NCBI GenBank assembly: GCA_001972305.1
Contig: BDDD01002237.1
Coordinates: forward strand, 48,790-112,789
Direction: 5' to 3'
DNA length: 64,000 bases
DNA from: Cephalotus follicularis
Lineage: Eukaryota > Streptophyta > Magnoliopsida > Oxalidales > Cephalotaceae
Shown: one piece after another, positions 20,361-31,038 of the stretch
Layout of the letters: every line of letters starts with the position of its first letter
Position numbering within the stretch: position 1 is the first letter of the stretch
The notes under the pieces: model-generated
Database searches by the model: none
What the model was told of the DNA's origin: nothing
What the model saw: only the letters and a program-made list of their open reading frames with translations
Translations under genes and position numbers: made by a program

Positions 20361-22925
20361 TGATAACCGCAATTTCAATTTATGTGTATTGCTCCAATTT
20401 AAATAAAAAATACATTTTAATTGAGATTAGTTGTCCAATTATTATACGGATTGTGGTTGTTAATTTAATTGAGCAAATGAACCTAAAATAACCAAAAGCA
20501 GCCATCGACAGCCGACTGTCACAGGGTAAAAGTCGACTGCCTGATGCGTGGTGTGACAGTCGACTGCCTGTTAAAGACAGTCGACTGGAATGGTACAGAA
20601 CAGGCATCTGGCATGTGCAGAGACAAGGATGACAGGTGTGCTAATCGTGGCAGGCTCGAGAGATGCACGTCACCACCTGCCATAACACGCAAGGGGAGTG
20701 CCTTGGATGCTCTCTATTCCTTCTGCAAGATTTGCAGACCTGCACCTGTAAAAAACAGAAGAGAAAAGTGAGGAGAGGTGCATGTGAGAGAGAGAAGGAA
20801 AAGAGAGAAGGCTGAGTAATGTAGTATGGCGATTCCTAAGTTCTTCTAAGCTCTATATCAGCTGTTAGATTAGAGTGTGAGTGTTAGAAAACACTGAGAG
20901 AAGAGAAGAATTGCTGGAGAATTGTGAAAGCTTGCATTGAGGATTGGAGAGTTCAAAGAGACTTGGGAAGCTTTGATTCTCCTGGTAAATCACTAATCCG
21001 AACCCCTTAATGTTGTTATGGTTGTTAATAAGTATATGTGTTCTAATCACCTCTATACCTACCTTTTGTAACATGCAAGCATGGTAATTACTAGAAGTAG
21101 AATTGGTTAGTGGAGAGATAATGTAAGTGAAAAAATGGAGACTTAATGGATTATTAAGAATTACTGCTGGAACTTGTAATTGTAATGAGAGGATTATTGA
21201 TACTTGATGGTATTAATGCATGTGTCTGTAAACATACATGGTATAGATTAAATTCTGCAAATTGGAAGATTGGTTGGTGGAAAGGCCTTGGAAACTCAAA
21301 GAGAGAGATCAATCCCAATTGAACTCGGGATAGCAATTGAGGTAGGGGTAATGACATATTTTGGAAGATATGAGTATGCATATCATGTATGGTTATTTTC
21401 TGCTTGATTGTATGCACTGATTGGTTTTGTATTAGGCATTGAAATATACAACTTGCTACTGCCTGCATTTTTTGGGAAAAGCAGTCGACTGTTCTTCATG
21501 GAAATCGACTACCCAACCTATCCAGTCGACTTTTAAGAGAAAACAGTCGACTACTCAATCAAAACAGCCGACTGTTCTTGAGAACAGCCGACTGTCCTGG
21601 GTTAAAATTCTGATATAGGTCTTGTTTGGCCCTCAATTTTAATGTAATTAATTTGGCCTCCATATGGATGACTAGAACAATCAATCCTGGCCTTATATAC
21701 AATTACATTTTAGAAACTAAACAAGTATGCACTCATTGTGAGAGTTGCACATGAATGACTATGGTACACAATGACCTCATTGAATGTCTTGAATTGCTAT
21801 TGTGCTTCACTGGTTGCTGTATATACTACTGTCATAATTCGTATATATTGTCTGAGTGTTCTTCAACACTATTACCACTTATTTTCAATGATTAAACCAA
21901 ACTAAGTGCTATAAGCACGGATATGGATTTTACTAATGGGTTCAAAATGGAAACTTATTGCCAATGATTTACTGTTCTCCTCCTATGAGAGGTACCTACT
22001 GTTTTGTTCCCCAACTGGGAACCACTACTGTACTGATATCGTTTTCCTCCTATGAGATGTACGATCAATGAATTGTTAAATGTTTCTAAAGAAAACAACT
22101 TTTATATTGCATATTATATATATATGTAATATTATTATTGAATTGAATTGATTGAATTGATTGTCTATGTTATTGCGGATTAGTCGAGTGATGGCAGATG
22201 TCACTAGCTAACGGAGGTGGTCCTATGTGCCAGGAGTTGGCTGGAGTACACACCCAAACTGTCTGCAATGCAGATCTTATTGTTAAAATGCCCGCTAATG
22301 CTGGTAGTAAATGTTACCTTATCTATCATCTTCGGAGTGTAGGGTGATAGTTAGGTGGTCCACAGTTGGTGCTAGGAGTTAGCGACATGTGACACCCAAA
22401 CCACAGTATGAATTGATTGTACCCTTGTGCGGTATTCTTGCATTGTATAGTCTATGGCCACTTGGCATGGTTGCTTATATATTGGAATACTTAATATTGT
22501 AATTTTCAATATAAAATGTCATACATGTTGCATTTATATATTCCTTAGCATGCATTATCTTCCTACTTAGCCAAGTGAGGACAACGGCTAACCCCCTACA
22601 ATTTCAGATTAAGCGAAGACGTTGGAGAGTGCTGCTGAAGCTTTTGGAGAGCTTCTTTCTATCTTAAGGTTGTTATTTTTATGATGTACTGTATTGTAAT
22701 GAACGGTTCATACCCCGTGATGTTGTTGTACTTATGTAAAAGGATAATTTGTTAGATTGTACCTGCACGTAGTATGGGCTGCGTGCGGATGACTTATGTT
22801 TTATAATCCAGATTTGAATGCTTCCGCTTATATATGAATTGTTGAATGAGAATGCTGGATTATATTTATTTCTGACATCACCATATATGCTTGTCTGTAA
22901 CGGAATGGAAGGGCGGGGTGTGACA
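20361..22925 (+). repeat. 3' LTR of element B
   Basis: TGATAACCGC...GGGGTGTGACA, 2565 bp. It is close to the 5' LTR apart from scattered, mostly transition, differences and small indels, and it keeps the 341 bp deleted there. Palindrome clusters are at 20510-20590 and 21478-21600. The start has lost two bases relative to the family start TGTAATAACC. Confidence 0.92.
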
Positions 22926-24885
22926 GTTCCACTGGCTTAAATTGAAAAGAAACGTGGCACAAACTTGAGAATCAAATGCTAGCTGCTAACTGAAGGAGAT
23001 ACCAGCTGCTAATTGAGTTGTAACCTGCAAACTGAGAAGAGAAAACAAAACAGGGAGAATAATGGAGTTGAGAGAGAAGAGAAATGTTAAAAGTTTGAGT
23101 TAGCAGTTTGGATGAATCATTGAGATAATTCCTCTATATCAGACACTGTTGAGAGACGAATTGAGGATTATAAATCTTCTAGAAAGAGAGAAGTCCATCT
23201 ACTGTACTGAGTTCATGCAAATTGGAGTTCAAAGTTGAACTTAAAGCATGAGTTGGATTGGTAAGCTTCTAGCTTGAATTCAGTTGTTAGTATTATAGTT
23301 AAACAGTTTATACATACTGATTTTTGTTATGTATCTGATGTTAACATGCAACATGGATTGGTTTCTGGATTATTGCAGATTGAGTGGATGGAAGGAGTAT
23401 TGGGGTGCAAAGAGAAGAATTAATCCAAATTAATTCTGGGATAGCTACTGAGGTAGGATTTATGACATGTTTATGAAGATATAACATGTAAATCATGTTA
23501 AGATAGTTTATATGTAATTGCATGTTGATGTTAGACTGAATTAAATTGAGTAAATCCATGCTCTGTTTTTCTGCTATACTGTGAATCGCATGAACAAAGG
23601 AATCCGTCGACGCTTTGAGTGAAACAGTCGACGCCTAATCGAGGAAACCGTCGACACTTAATATAAAACATCGACGCTTAAAGATAAACATCGTCGACGC
23701 TTGAGAGAAGCTGTTGACGCTTAAGGGAATAACAGTAATGAACAGCCGATATTTTGTCATGTTTTATGTTTAATTCTTATGAGATTACACTGGCTCTCAT
23801 ATTGGATGAATCTAATAATCAATCCTTGTTATGTGTAGTCAGATTATATGAGTTGAACAACTTATGCATACCACTGTTTGATTCTGAAAATTGATAGTGA
23901 TTATACTGTTGTGCAAATTTCATATTACTGAAACATATTAACTGTTATAGATATATTATATCTACCAAAGTAACTTCTATAATTACTACTGTTTCAAGGA
24001 TTTCAAGAACTGAGTGGTTTATGCACAACTAAATATTTTCAACACTGCTGTTTTCTCAAATGAGAACCTACTGTACTGTTATACTGTTTTCTCTACCAAT
24101 GAGAACTACTGTTTATATTACATTATATATGTAATAAACGGAATTGTTTGTGACTGATAGTCTGTTAGACTAGTGATCGGAGTGTATCACTGACTACGGA
24201 AGTGGGCGTAGGTGCCAGAAGTTGGCTAGAGCTTATACACCAAACTTATTTGCCTTGCAGATCTTGACTGTTAATTTCCCACTAAGTACCGGTAATACTG
24301 TTTACCTTTTCTATCATCATCGGAGCATATGGTGGCAGTTAGGTGGTGCATCGTTGGGGTTAGGAGGTAGCGATGTGTGACTCCCACTAGTCTTCGGACA
24401 ACTGTACTGATTGTACCCTTTGTGGTATTATTGACATCTGATTGATTGTAGCCACTTGGCATGGTTTCCTATATATATTGATTTATATACATACCTTATT
24501 TTGGAAATATAAACTTCCATGCATGATTACATCTATATATTCATTTTCATGCGTATTTCCTACTTAGCCGAGTAGACAAAAGGCTAATACCTACAAATTT
24601 CAGATTGACAAGCAAGGGATCAGGGCAAGTGCTGCTGAAGCTTTACCTTGAAGATTTTAATTAAGGTTGTAATTTGACATAAGTCATACCCGTGTTATAA
24701 TTGCATTTTCAATATGTAATATAGAACTTTGATTTTGTAATAAGTTCAAGTATGTAGTATGTGTTACATGTGTATACTATTTTGGATAATCTGGTATAAA
24801 TGCTTTAAGAGTTTTTTTTTAAACAAACTGGAAAATATTGGATTAATTTGATTAACCATGTGTTAATAAAAATTGGGGTGTGACA
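22926..24885 (+). repeat. 5' LTR of element F, remaining part
   Basis: It picks up F's LTR at the second GTTCC and matches 49691-51220 in order. It ends AATTGGGGTGTGACA. It contains an ACCGTCGACGCTT-type palindrome cluster (23600-23730). The LTR without B is about 2.33 kb. Non-coding. Confidence 0.88.
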
Positions 24886-24889
24886 AACA

Positions 24890-24901
24890 TGGCATCAGAG
24901 C
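24890..24901 (+). other. Primer-binding site of element F
   Basis: TGGCATCAGAGC differs from the initiator tRNA-Met complement by one base (T to C) and sits four bases after the LTR, as in element B. Confidence 0.85.
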
Positions 24902-24991
24902 TTATTCTATAAGCTATCGTTGGGATACTATCCTCGGCAATGAAGTGATTATTTCCTTGTGATTAACATCATGCTCCTTATAGGAAACATA

Positions 24992-25943
24992 ATGGATCGC
25001 CGAAGAGGAAGATGTGGAAGGCCTAGAGCCGAAGAAGGAGTAAATGACTCGCAAGTGAATGAAGAGAGGAGTGCCTTAGATCGCATGGCTGATCTTTTCC
25101 AACAACAGATGCAAGCCAATGAGGAGAATATGGCGGAGTTGCGGCATATGTATGAAACTAATCAAGCATACCAGCGAGCTCCTGAAGTTTATCAAGCTGC
25201 TTGATTTGGAAGAGATTTGGAGAGGTTCATGAGGCACAATCCCTCAATGTTCAAAGGTGAATTCGATGCTATTGTGGCGGAACAATGGATGATGGATATG
25301 GAAAAGATATTTGCTACTCTTGAGTGCACTAATGCACAAAAGCTGAACTTTTGCAGTGTATCACTTATGGGGAGAAGCTACCCATTGGTGGGAGATGATA
25401 GAGGCAAAGTGGGTATCTCTTAATCTTGATAGGACTTGGGACATATTTCAGTCTGAGTTCTTTGAAGCTTTTGTTCCACAGATGGAGCGTGATAGGTGGG
25501 AGACAAAACTTCTGGAGTTACGTTAGGGAGATATGATTGTAGCTCAATACCAGACCAGATTCATTGAGCTGGCAAGGCACACTCCATACCTAGTAGAGGG
25601 TGAGTCCAGGAAGATTAGAAGGTTCATGTAAGGTTTGATGCCTGATATCAGATCTAAACTGGTTGTACTACAGCTGACTTCTTTTGTAGTTGTTACCGAC
25701 AAGGCAAGAATTCTGGAGGCTGATGCCAATGAAGGAAGGATGGAGAGATCTCGTGGTTCTTAGTTGAGACCTGCTTCTTCATACCAACAGGGAAGTAATA
25801 ATCATGCTGGATCATCTAAGTCTGTCACTAGGGGATAAGGAGGTTCTCAACGAAATACTTCTCCTTCAAGAACTCCTAATCGAGGAAACTAGCAGGGTTT
25901 TAGGGGATGTAGTTTCTGTGGTCTTCCGAACCATCATGAGAGT
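24992..25943 (+). pseudogene. Gag, element F
   Basis: It starts at ATG 24992 (MDRRRGRCGRP). The frame is open through RMADLFQQQMQAN to a TGA at 25202, where relatives read on into FGRDLERFMR. The capsid block FMRHNPSMFKGE and the MEKIFATLECTN segment follow, then a frameshift near 25340. Beyond it WDIFQSEFFEAFVPQMERDRW, QYQTRFIELARHTPYLVEGES and ILEADANEGR are readable, with about six in-frame stops, most at former Gln codons. The first zinc knuckle ([14 protein letters not shown]) spans about 25910-25951. The protein is clearly the same family as element B gag but more decayed. Confidence 0.88.
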
Positions 25944-26963
25944 GTGTGCTCGAAGAGAATGGGGAAGTGTCTGAGATGTGGCTCGCAAGAGCATCGATTG
26001 AAAGATTGTCTGACAGTGAGAGATCAAGCACGTGCCCAACAGGGAAATGCTGGAGCTAGTGGAAGTGGTACGGCTGTTCAACCGCGGAAGGGTACTGAGA
26101 AAGGAATTATGAAAGGTAGAGTTTATACCTTATCTAAAGAGGACAAACTAGAGTCTACATCTGTTGTGGGAGGTACCATTTTCGTATCTGGTATATTAGT
26201 TCGCGTGTTAATTGATCTGGGAGCTACACACTTATTCATTGCATCATGTTTTGTTTGTAACTTGCATTGTGTGACCTCTTGTTTGCCATATGTGTTGGAA
26301 GTAAATACTCCATCTGGAGACTGCTTGTTGAATAACACAGTAATAAGTAACTGTGAAATCATGATCGCTGGAGTTCAACTATTTGCTGATCTGATTGTAT
26401 TGCCGATCCGAGATTTCGATGTCATCTTGGGGATGGATTGGCTCTATATCCATCGAGCTTGTGTTGACTGTTATAATAAAGTGGTGACTTTCTATCTGTC
26501 AGATCAAACTGTATTCCAGTTGGTGGGAGAGAAGAATATTTCTGCTCCGATTGTTTCTTTCACTCGAGCGAATAAATATCTCGAGAAAGGGTGTGAAGGT
26601 TACTTGGCTTATGTGGTGGACAAAACAAAAGGTATGCCTAGTTTGGAACATATTCTGGTTGTCTGTGAATTTCCTGATGTGTTTCCAGCAGATCTTGTTT
26701 CATTGCCACCAGAGAGAGATATGGAGTTCAGTATTGAATTAATACCAGGAATTGCTCCTTTTTTTAAAGCTCCATATAGAATGGCTCATGCTGAATTGAA
26801 GGAGTTAAAGATTCAATTGCAAGACTATCTCGATAAGGGATTTATAAGACCGAGTGTATCAACGTGGGGAGCATCGACATTGTTCATAAAAAAGAAGGAC
26901 GTATCGATGCGATTATGCATTGATTATCGTCTATTGAATCAAGTGATTGTGAAGAACAAGTAT
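25944..26963 (+). pseudogene. Nucleocapsid, protease and N-terminal RT, element F
   Basis: One open frame from 25944 covers the second zinc knuckle ([14 protein letters not shown]), the protease block [14 protein letters not shown], the [14 protein letters not shown] linker and the RT N-terminus ([27 protein letters not shown]). In the protease, Ser/Pro after the catalytic Asp is Leu, which would probably impair it. The frame is cut at 26963, after KNKY, by the reversed LTR G. The reading frame to 27077 is LTR sequence. RT resumes at 44022, and about 70 bp of RT ([12 protein letters not shown] to SKLDL) is missing at the join. Confidence 0.9.
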
Positions 26964-27151
26964 TGTCCCGTCCTGAACCATGGGGAAACCCCCACGACTC
27001 GACACGTGATATACCTTCCCTTCAATCCATTCATATCATATAAAACATACTCGAAACTGTCGCATCCCGAACCGTGAGGAAACCCCCACAACTCGACATG
27101 TGATATTCCTTCCCTTTAGTCCATTTATATCATATAAAACATACTCCAAAA
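26964..27151. repeat. 94-bp tandem duplication at the end of LTR G
   Basis: The units start at 26964 (TGTCCCGTCCTGAACC) and 27058 (TGTCGCATCCCGAACC), each followed by GGAAACCCCCAC and ATATCATATAAAACATACTC. They are diverged by roughly one base in ten by eye. The terminal segment of the LTR is therefore present twice. Confidence 0.85.
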
Positions 27152-28145
27152 AGTGATATAAATTTAAAACTCAAATCAACCATATGACATCAGTGGAATA
27201 AGAAATCCATAAAAAAAATAATTCTTATAATTTCTCAAAAATCGGGCATGATGTATTCGTTTATCGGACTATGCCCCCTGTAAAGAAAACGCAGTTTACA
27301 TATCCACACTCCTGAAGGAGGAATCAGCAAATAATAAATGGGCTCAGCCCTCAGCAATCAAAACTAAAAGAATACATCATACACATATGGAGGATACTTA
27401 TATCAACTCCTCAACATGATGGGTCTGTCCATATCCAATACATCAACACACATATCATAAGCACTGCCACATGCCGGCAGCTCGATAGCTGAATAAACAT
27501 ATCTCTAACACATCTTTAGATTTGCCCTTATACATAATAAGTCTTATAATATGTACAGTTCAGATATAACACAGCGCCCTTTTTATACAAATCATATACA
27601 AAACCATAAGCACAACCATATACAACATGGATAACAAAACCTGCTATAGAGAACCCATCTGTCTCAGCCTGTCTCATTGCAATCCATCACATGGGCCTGA
27701 CCCATTCCATTACAATGAAATGGGTCAGTGACGTGAAGTTGGGTAGGTATACTATGTGCTATGTATGCAGCAGTATAACAATGTATGTCTGCAAAAGTAT
27801 GACAAAATGCCATGAAATGCAATAGCATAATGATGATATGTTATGCGTGCAACAGCGTAACCATATATGCATGGCATGTCATATGCATGAATGCCAATTG
27901 CAGACAATTTCAATATATCGATCGTCCCTAAGTAGTGGTATACTTAGCTAGTCCTAATCACATCAAAGGCCATAGGCCTACAGACACTCCATAAAACCAT
28001 CCATAACCATACCATGGGAACAATCAATCCATAGGGTCAAGTACTTCTCTGCCTCTCCGGCCCGAGATAGTACCTCCACTGTCCATGCACACTCCGTGCC
28101 ATATCTAGTGGACCATAGGATAACGCCGACCACATACCCATAATG

Positions 28146-28397
28146 CTAGCCCCGAAGGTACTAGCCCCTGAGGGGACCTAAGTCTCAATCCTGAAAGAGC
28201 TCAGCAAGGTCTACCCTAAATCCATAATACTAGTCCCGAACGTACTAGCCCCTGAGGGGACCTGTGACTCAATCCTGAAGGAGCTCAACAAGGTCTACCC
28301 TAAATCCATAACACTAGTCCCGAAGGTACTAGCCCCTTAGGGGACCTGCGAATCAATCCCGAAGCAGCTCAACAAGGTCTACCCTAAAACCCTAATA
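28146..28397. repeat. Three 84-bp tandem repeats in LTR G
   Basis: The units begin CTAGYCCCGAA at 28146, 28230 and 28314. Each contains GTACTAGCCCC, GGGGACCT, CAATCC and CAAGGTCTACCCTAAA. Non-coding. Confidence 0.9.
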
Positions 28398-29281
28398 TGT
28401 GGCATACATCCATAATGCTTCATGACAAAAATGAAGATTATGAATGGGTTATCCTGTAAGGTCTCAACCATAACAAACAGTAGCCATAGCCGTACCATAC
28501 CCTTAACCATAACCATATTCCATTTAAAAGATAGGGACCTGCCATAAAGGATCACATAGGATCCATCCGTCAAAACCATTTAAAAACCATTTCCATAACC
28601 ATAACCCTTTTTCCATAACCATAAACCATTTTCATAAACCCTTTTCCATTTTGTTGGTCCCTATTGGTGTTGTAAAACAATGGAGAGGATGTCTAATTAG
28701 GATATCCGCATCCAGATGTCCCAACTGAGCTATTCTATCCATTTATTGAAAAACCATTTCAAAATCCATAGAACGATGGAAATGAAGTCTAATTAGGATA
28801 TCCGCGTTCAGATGTCCCAACTAAGCTATCCTAACCATTCTTAAAAACCATTTGTATAAAACCCCTCTTTGATAAAAATTTCTTTAAAGATTGATTTTAA
28901 AGTGTAATCCATAGTTTAAAAGTGTTAAAATAGGATTTTCATAGGCTACAAGGCCTTAGGGAGGCTTCTTATGGAATCCATTTTAAGAGAAATTCATTTG
29001 GGTTGAAAACCATAAAATTTGGCTAAACAAAACAGGGGCTTTAGGCGTGGACGCATAGAGTTTAGGCGTCGACACGTAAAGTCTAAGCGTTGACACTTTG
29101 TGCTAGGCGTCAACGGTTAAGGCTTTGTGCCTTAGGCGTCGACACATGTGCTAAGTGTCAACTGCTCATAACACATAAGGCATCAACGCTTACCGAATGC
29201 ATCGACGCTTATGTCCCTTTTTCCCTTACCGAGTTAACGCATCATGCTAGTTAGCACGCGCAAGCGAAGAAACACATATAG

Positions 29282-30551
29282 TGTTGGCCTTTGCCACACC
29301 GATTAATTGCATTACCGTATGTTATTTTGATGATTAACAAACATAGATTACTTGTATGCATAATTCCTTGAGTTATAACTTCATATACTCACATGATTTT
29401 ATGTCCAAAGTTGTGCCAAGAACATTTCTGCAGGTACAGGGCAATCCAGCCGACTGGCAAGCAATCCAGTCGACTGCCTAAGGTTGTGTAGTCGACTGCC
29501 AAGGGTTGTGTAGCCGACTGGTTCTTCAACCAAACTCAGAATTTGCAGGAACACCAATCCAGTCGACTGCCACAGGGGTCCAGTCGACTGCCAGGCCAAG
29601 ACAGCCGACTGCCACAGGACACCAATCGACTGCCATAGGTGCACATTTCAGGCAGAAGCTTCTGTATCTTTTTAACACCCAATCCAGCCGACTGAAGCAG
29701 GGCACCAGTCGACTGCCACGGGGTCCAGTCAACTGCCAGTGAATCCAGCCGACTGTTTTCAATTGTGCAATTTCAGGCAGTAGCATTTTAAACTCCATTT
29801 TCAGCTCAACAGCCGACTGGAACAGAGCAACTAGTCGACTACCAGCTCCACCAGTCGACTGCCAAGAGCATGCATCCGACTGTCCAACACCAACGGCTAT
29901 ATTCAAATATACGCGCCATCAATCCAGCTGACTGCCGTAGAAATCCAGCCGACTGGATTTGTAACAGGCTTGAAAAATAGATCCGTTGGAGCATAAGTAT
30001 AAAAGCCAAAGTGAAGCATTCTTGGGGACAACTCTTGAAATCATATCGAACATTCATTCTAGTCATCTCAAGTGAAATCCCAAACTTTCAAACATCAAAA
30101 GAGATCAATCCAAAGCATTCCTATACTTTACAAAGCTTTACTTTTACATTTCATATACACTTGAAGCTTTGTTCAAAGTGAGCTATATTGTAAAACAAAT
30201 TGCTACGAATTTGTAACCTTTAAACTATTACTTTCACACATACAAGAGAGGTTGTCTCTTGTACTGCTCGGTTGGAGCATATTTGTAATTCACTTGGATG
30301 GAGCGAAAGTTGTTGGAGCTCGGTTGGAGTTTCAAGCCCGGATTGGGGCATACCTAGTGAAATACTCAAGGGGAGGCCTTGGGGAGTGGACGTAGGCGGT
30401 TTGCCGAACCACTATACATCCGTTTGCAATTCTCTTAACCCTACACTCTTTACATTTAAGCAATTGTGTGTTTGAGTTATTTTAATTAATTGTGGTACTT
30501 TTGCTAGTTAATTTTTATAAGTCTATTCACCCCCCCTCTAGACTTCCTACA
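29282..30551 (+). repeat. 5' LTR of element D
   Basis: 1270 bp, closely similar to the 3' LTR. The main difference is an extra palindrome-bearing unit near 29467-29495 (CTGCCTAAGGTTGTGTAGTC) absent from the 3' copy. Most of the first half is the palindrome array. Non-coding. Confidence 0.93.
29445..29955. repeat. Dense GTCGACTG palindrome array in the Sirevirus LTR
   Basis: I count about 18 copies of (G/A)(T/C)CGACTG or close variants in ~500 bp, mostly spaced 20-25 bp with some larger gaps, often preceded by CCA and followed by CC or G. The same array is in the 3' LTR (about 41425-41935). The spacers show occasional larger duplicated units, but the motif is more constant than the spacers. 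Confidence 0.9.
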
Positions 30552-30553
30552 AT

Positions 30554-30563
30554 TGGTATCAGA
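30554..30563 (+). other. Primer-binding site of element D
   Basis: TGGTATCAGA begins two bases after the LTR and matches the first ten bases of the initiator tRNA-Met complement. It is followed by AAGGG instead of GC. Confidence 0.85.
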
Positions 30564-30607
30564 AAGGGTTGCTCATACTTTTAAGATTAACATCTTGAGT
30601 TAAGATC

Positions 30608-31015
30608 ATGGCCTCAACTAGCATGAACAACCAATCCCGACACAATGACAATGTCTCCGAATTTAAGGTTCCTTTCTTTAGTGGTGACGATTTTCCATAT
30701 TGGAAAAGCCGTATGGAGATATACCTTAAGTCTAGAGACTTTAGGAATTGGCTTAGTGTAAAAAATGGCCCTCACACCCCTATGAAGCTAAATGATAAAA
30801 ACGAACTCGTTTCCAAACTGGAAGACGAATGGGATGAGGATGAATTTAGGAAATTGACCATAGATAATAAGGCTTTAAATATATTGCTTGTTTCCCTAGA
30901 CAAAACCGAATACAATCTCGTTAGGAGATGTACTACCGCACATGATGTGTGGAAATTGGTCATCTTACCCATGAGGGTACCGAGCAAGTTAAGAATGCTA
31001 AACTTGCTTTATTAA
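30608..31015 (+). pseudogene. Gag N-terminal part, element D
   Basis: The ATG at 30608 is the first after the PBS. The product opens MASTSMNNQSRHND and has the Copia gag block VPFFSGDDFPYWKSRMEIYL (compare the usual F-G-x-x-Y-x-x-W-K-x-x-M pattern). It continues with KALNILLVSLDKTEYNLVRRC and AHDVWKL. A frameshift of a few bases near 30965 takes it out of frame, and the continuation EQVKNAKLALLNR is read in the frame of the next ORF. A TAA at 31024-31026 follows, where relatives have Glu. Gag would assemble the particle; this copy is split in two. Confidence 0.88.
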
Positions 31016-31038
31016 ATAGAGATTAAGAATTATTTAAA

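Larger units (their letters stand above)
11554..22925 (+). mobile_element. Element B: complete Tekay/Del-like Ty3/Gypsy element nested in F's LTR
   Basis: LTRs at 11554-13783 and 20361-22925 flank a PBS, gag-pol and a polypurine tract. The 5-bp TSD GTTCC is at 11549-11553 and 22926-22930. On either side of it, element F's LTR reads on without loss when compared with the other F LTR. Gag-pol is broken by several stops and by a nested solo LTR. Confidence 0.93.
26964..29281 (-). repeat. LTR G (reversed Gypsy LTR), first part on the plus strand
   Basis: It opens TGTCCCGTCC where F's RT breaks off and is continued at 42513-44021 beyond the nested Sirevirus. On the minus strand the LTR reads TGTAATGCCC...GGACGGGACA. 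It holds a terminal 94-bp tandem duplication (26964-27151), three 84-bp tandem units (28146-28397), two copies of a ~45-bp block 106 bp apart (28691 and 28797, GTCTAATTAGGATATCCGC), many CCATAACCATA runs and a GGCGTCGACAC-type palindrome cluster (29040-29215). No gene in 2.3 kb. No TSD is found at the outer ends. Confidence 0.75.
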
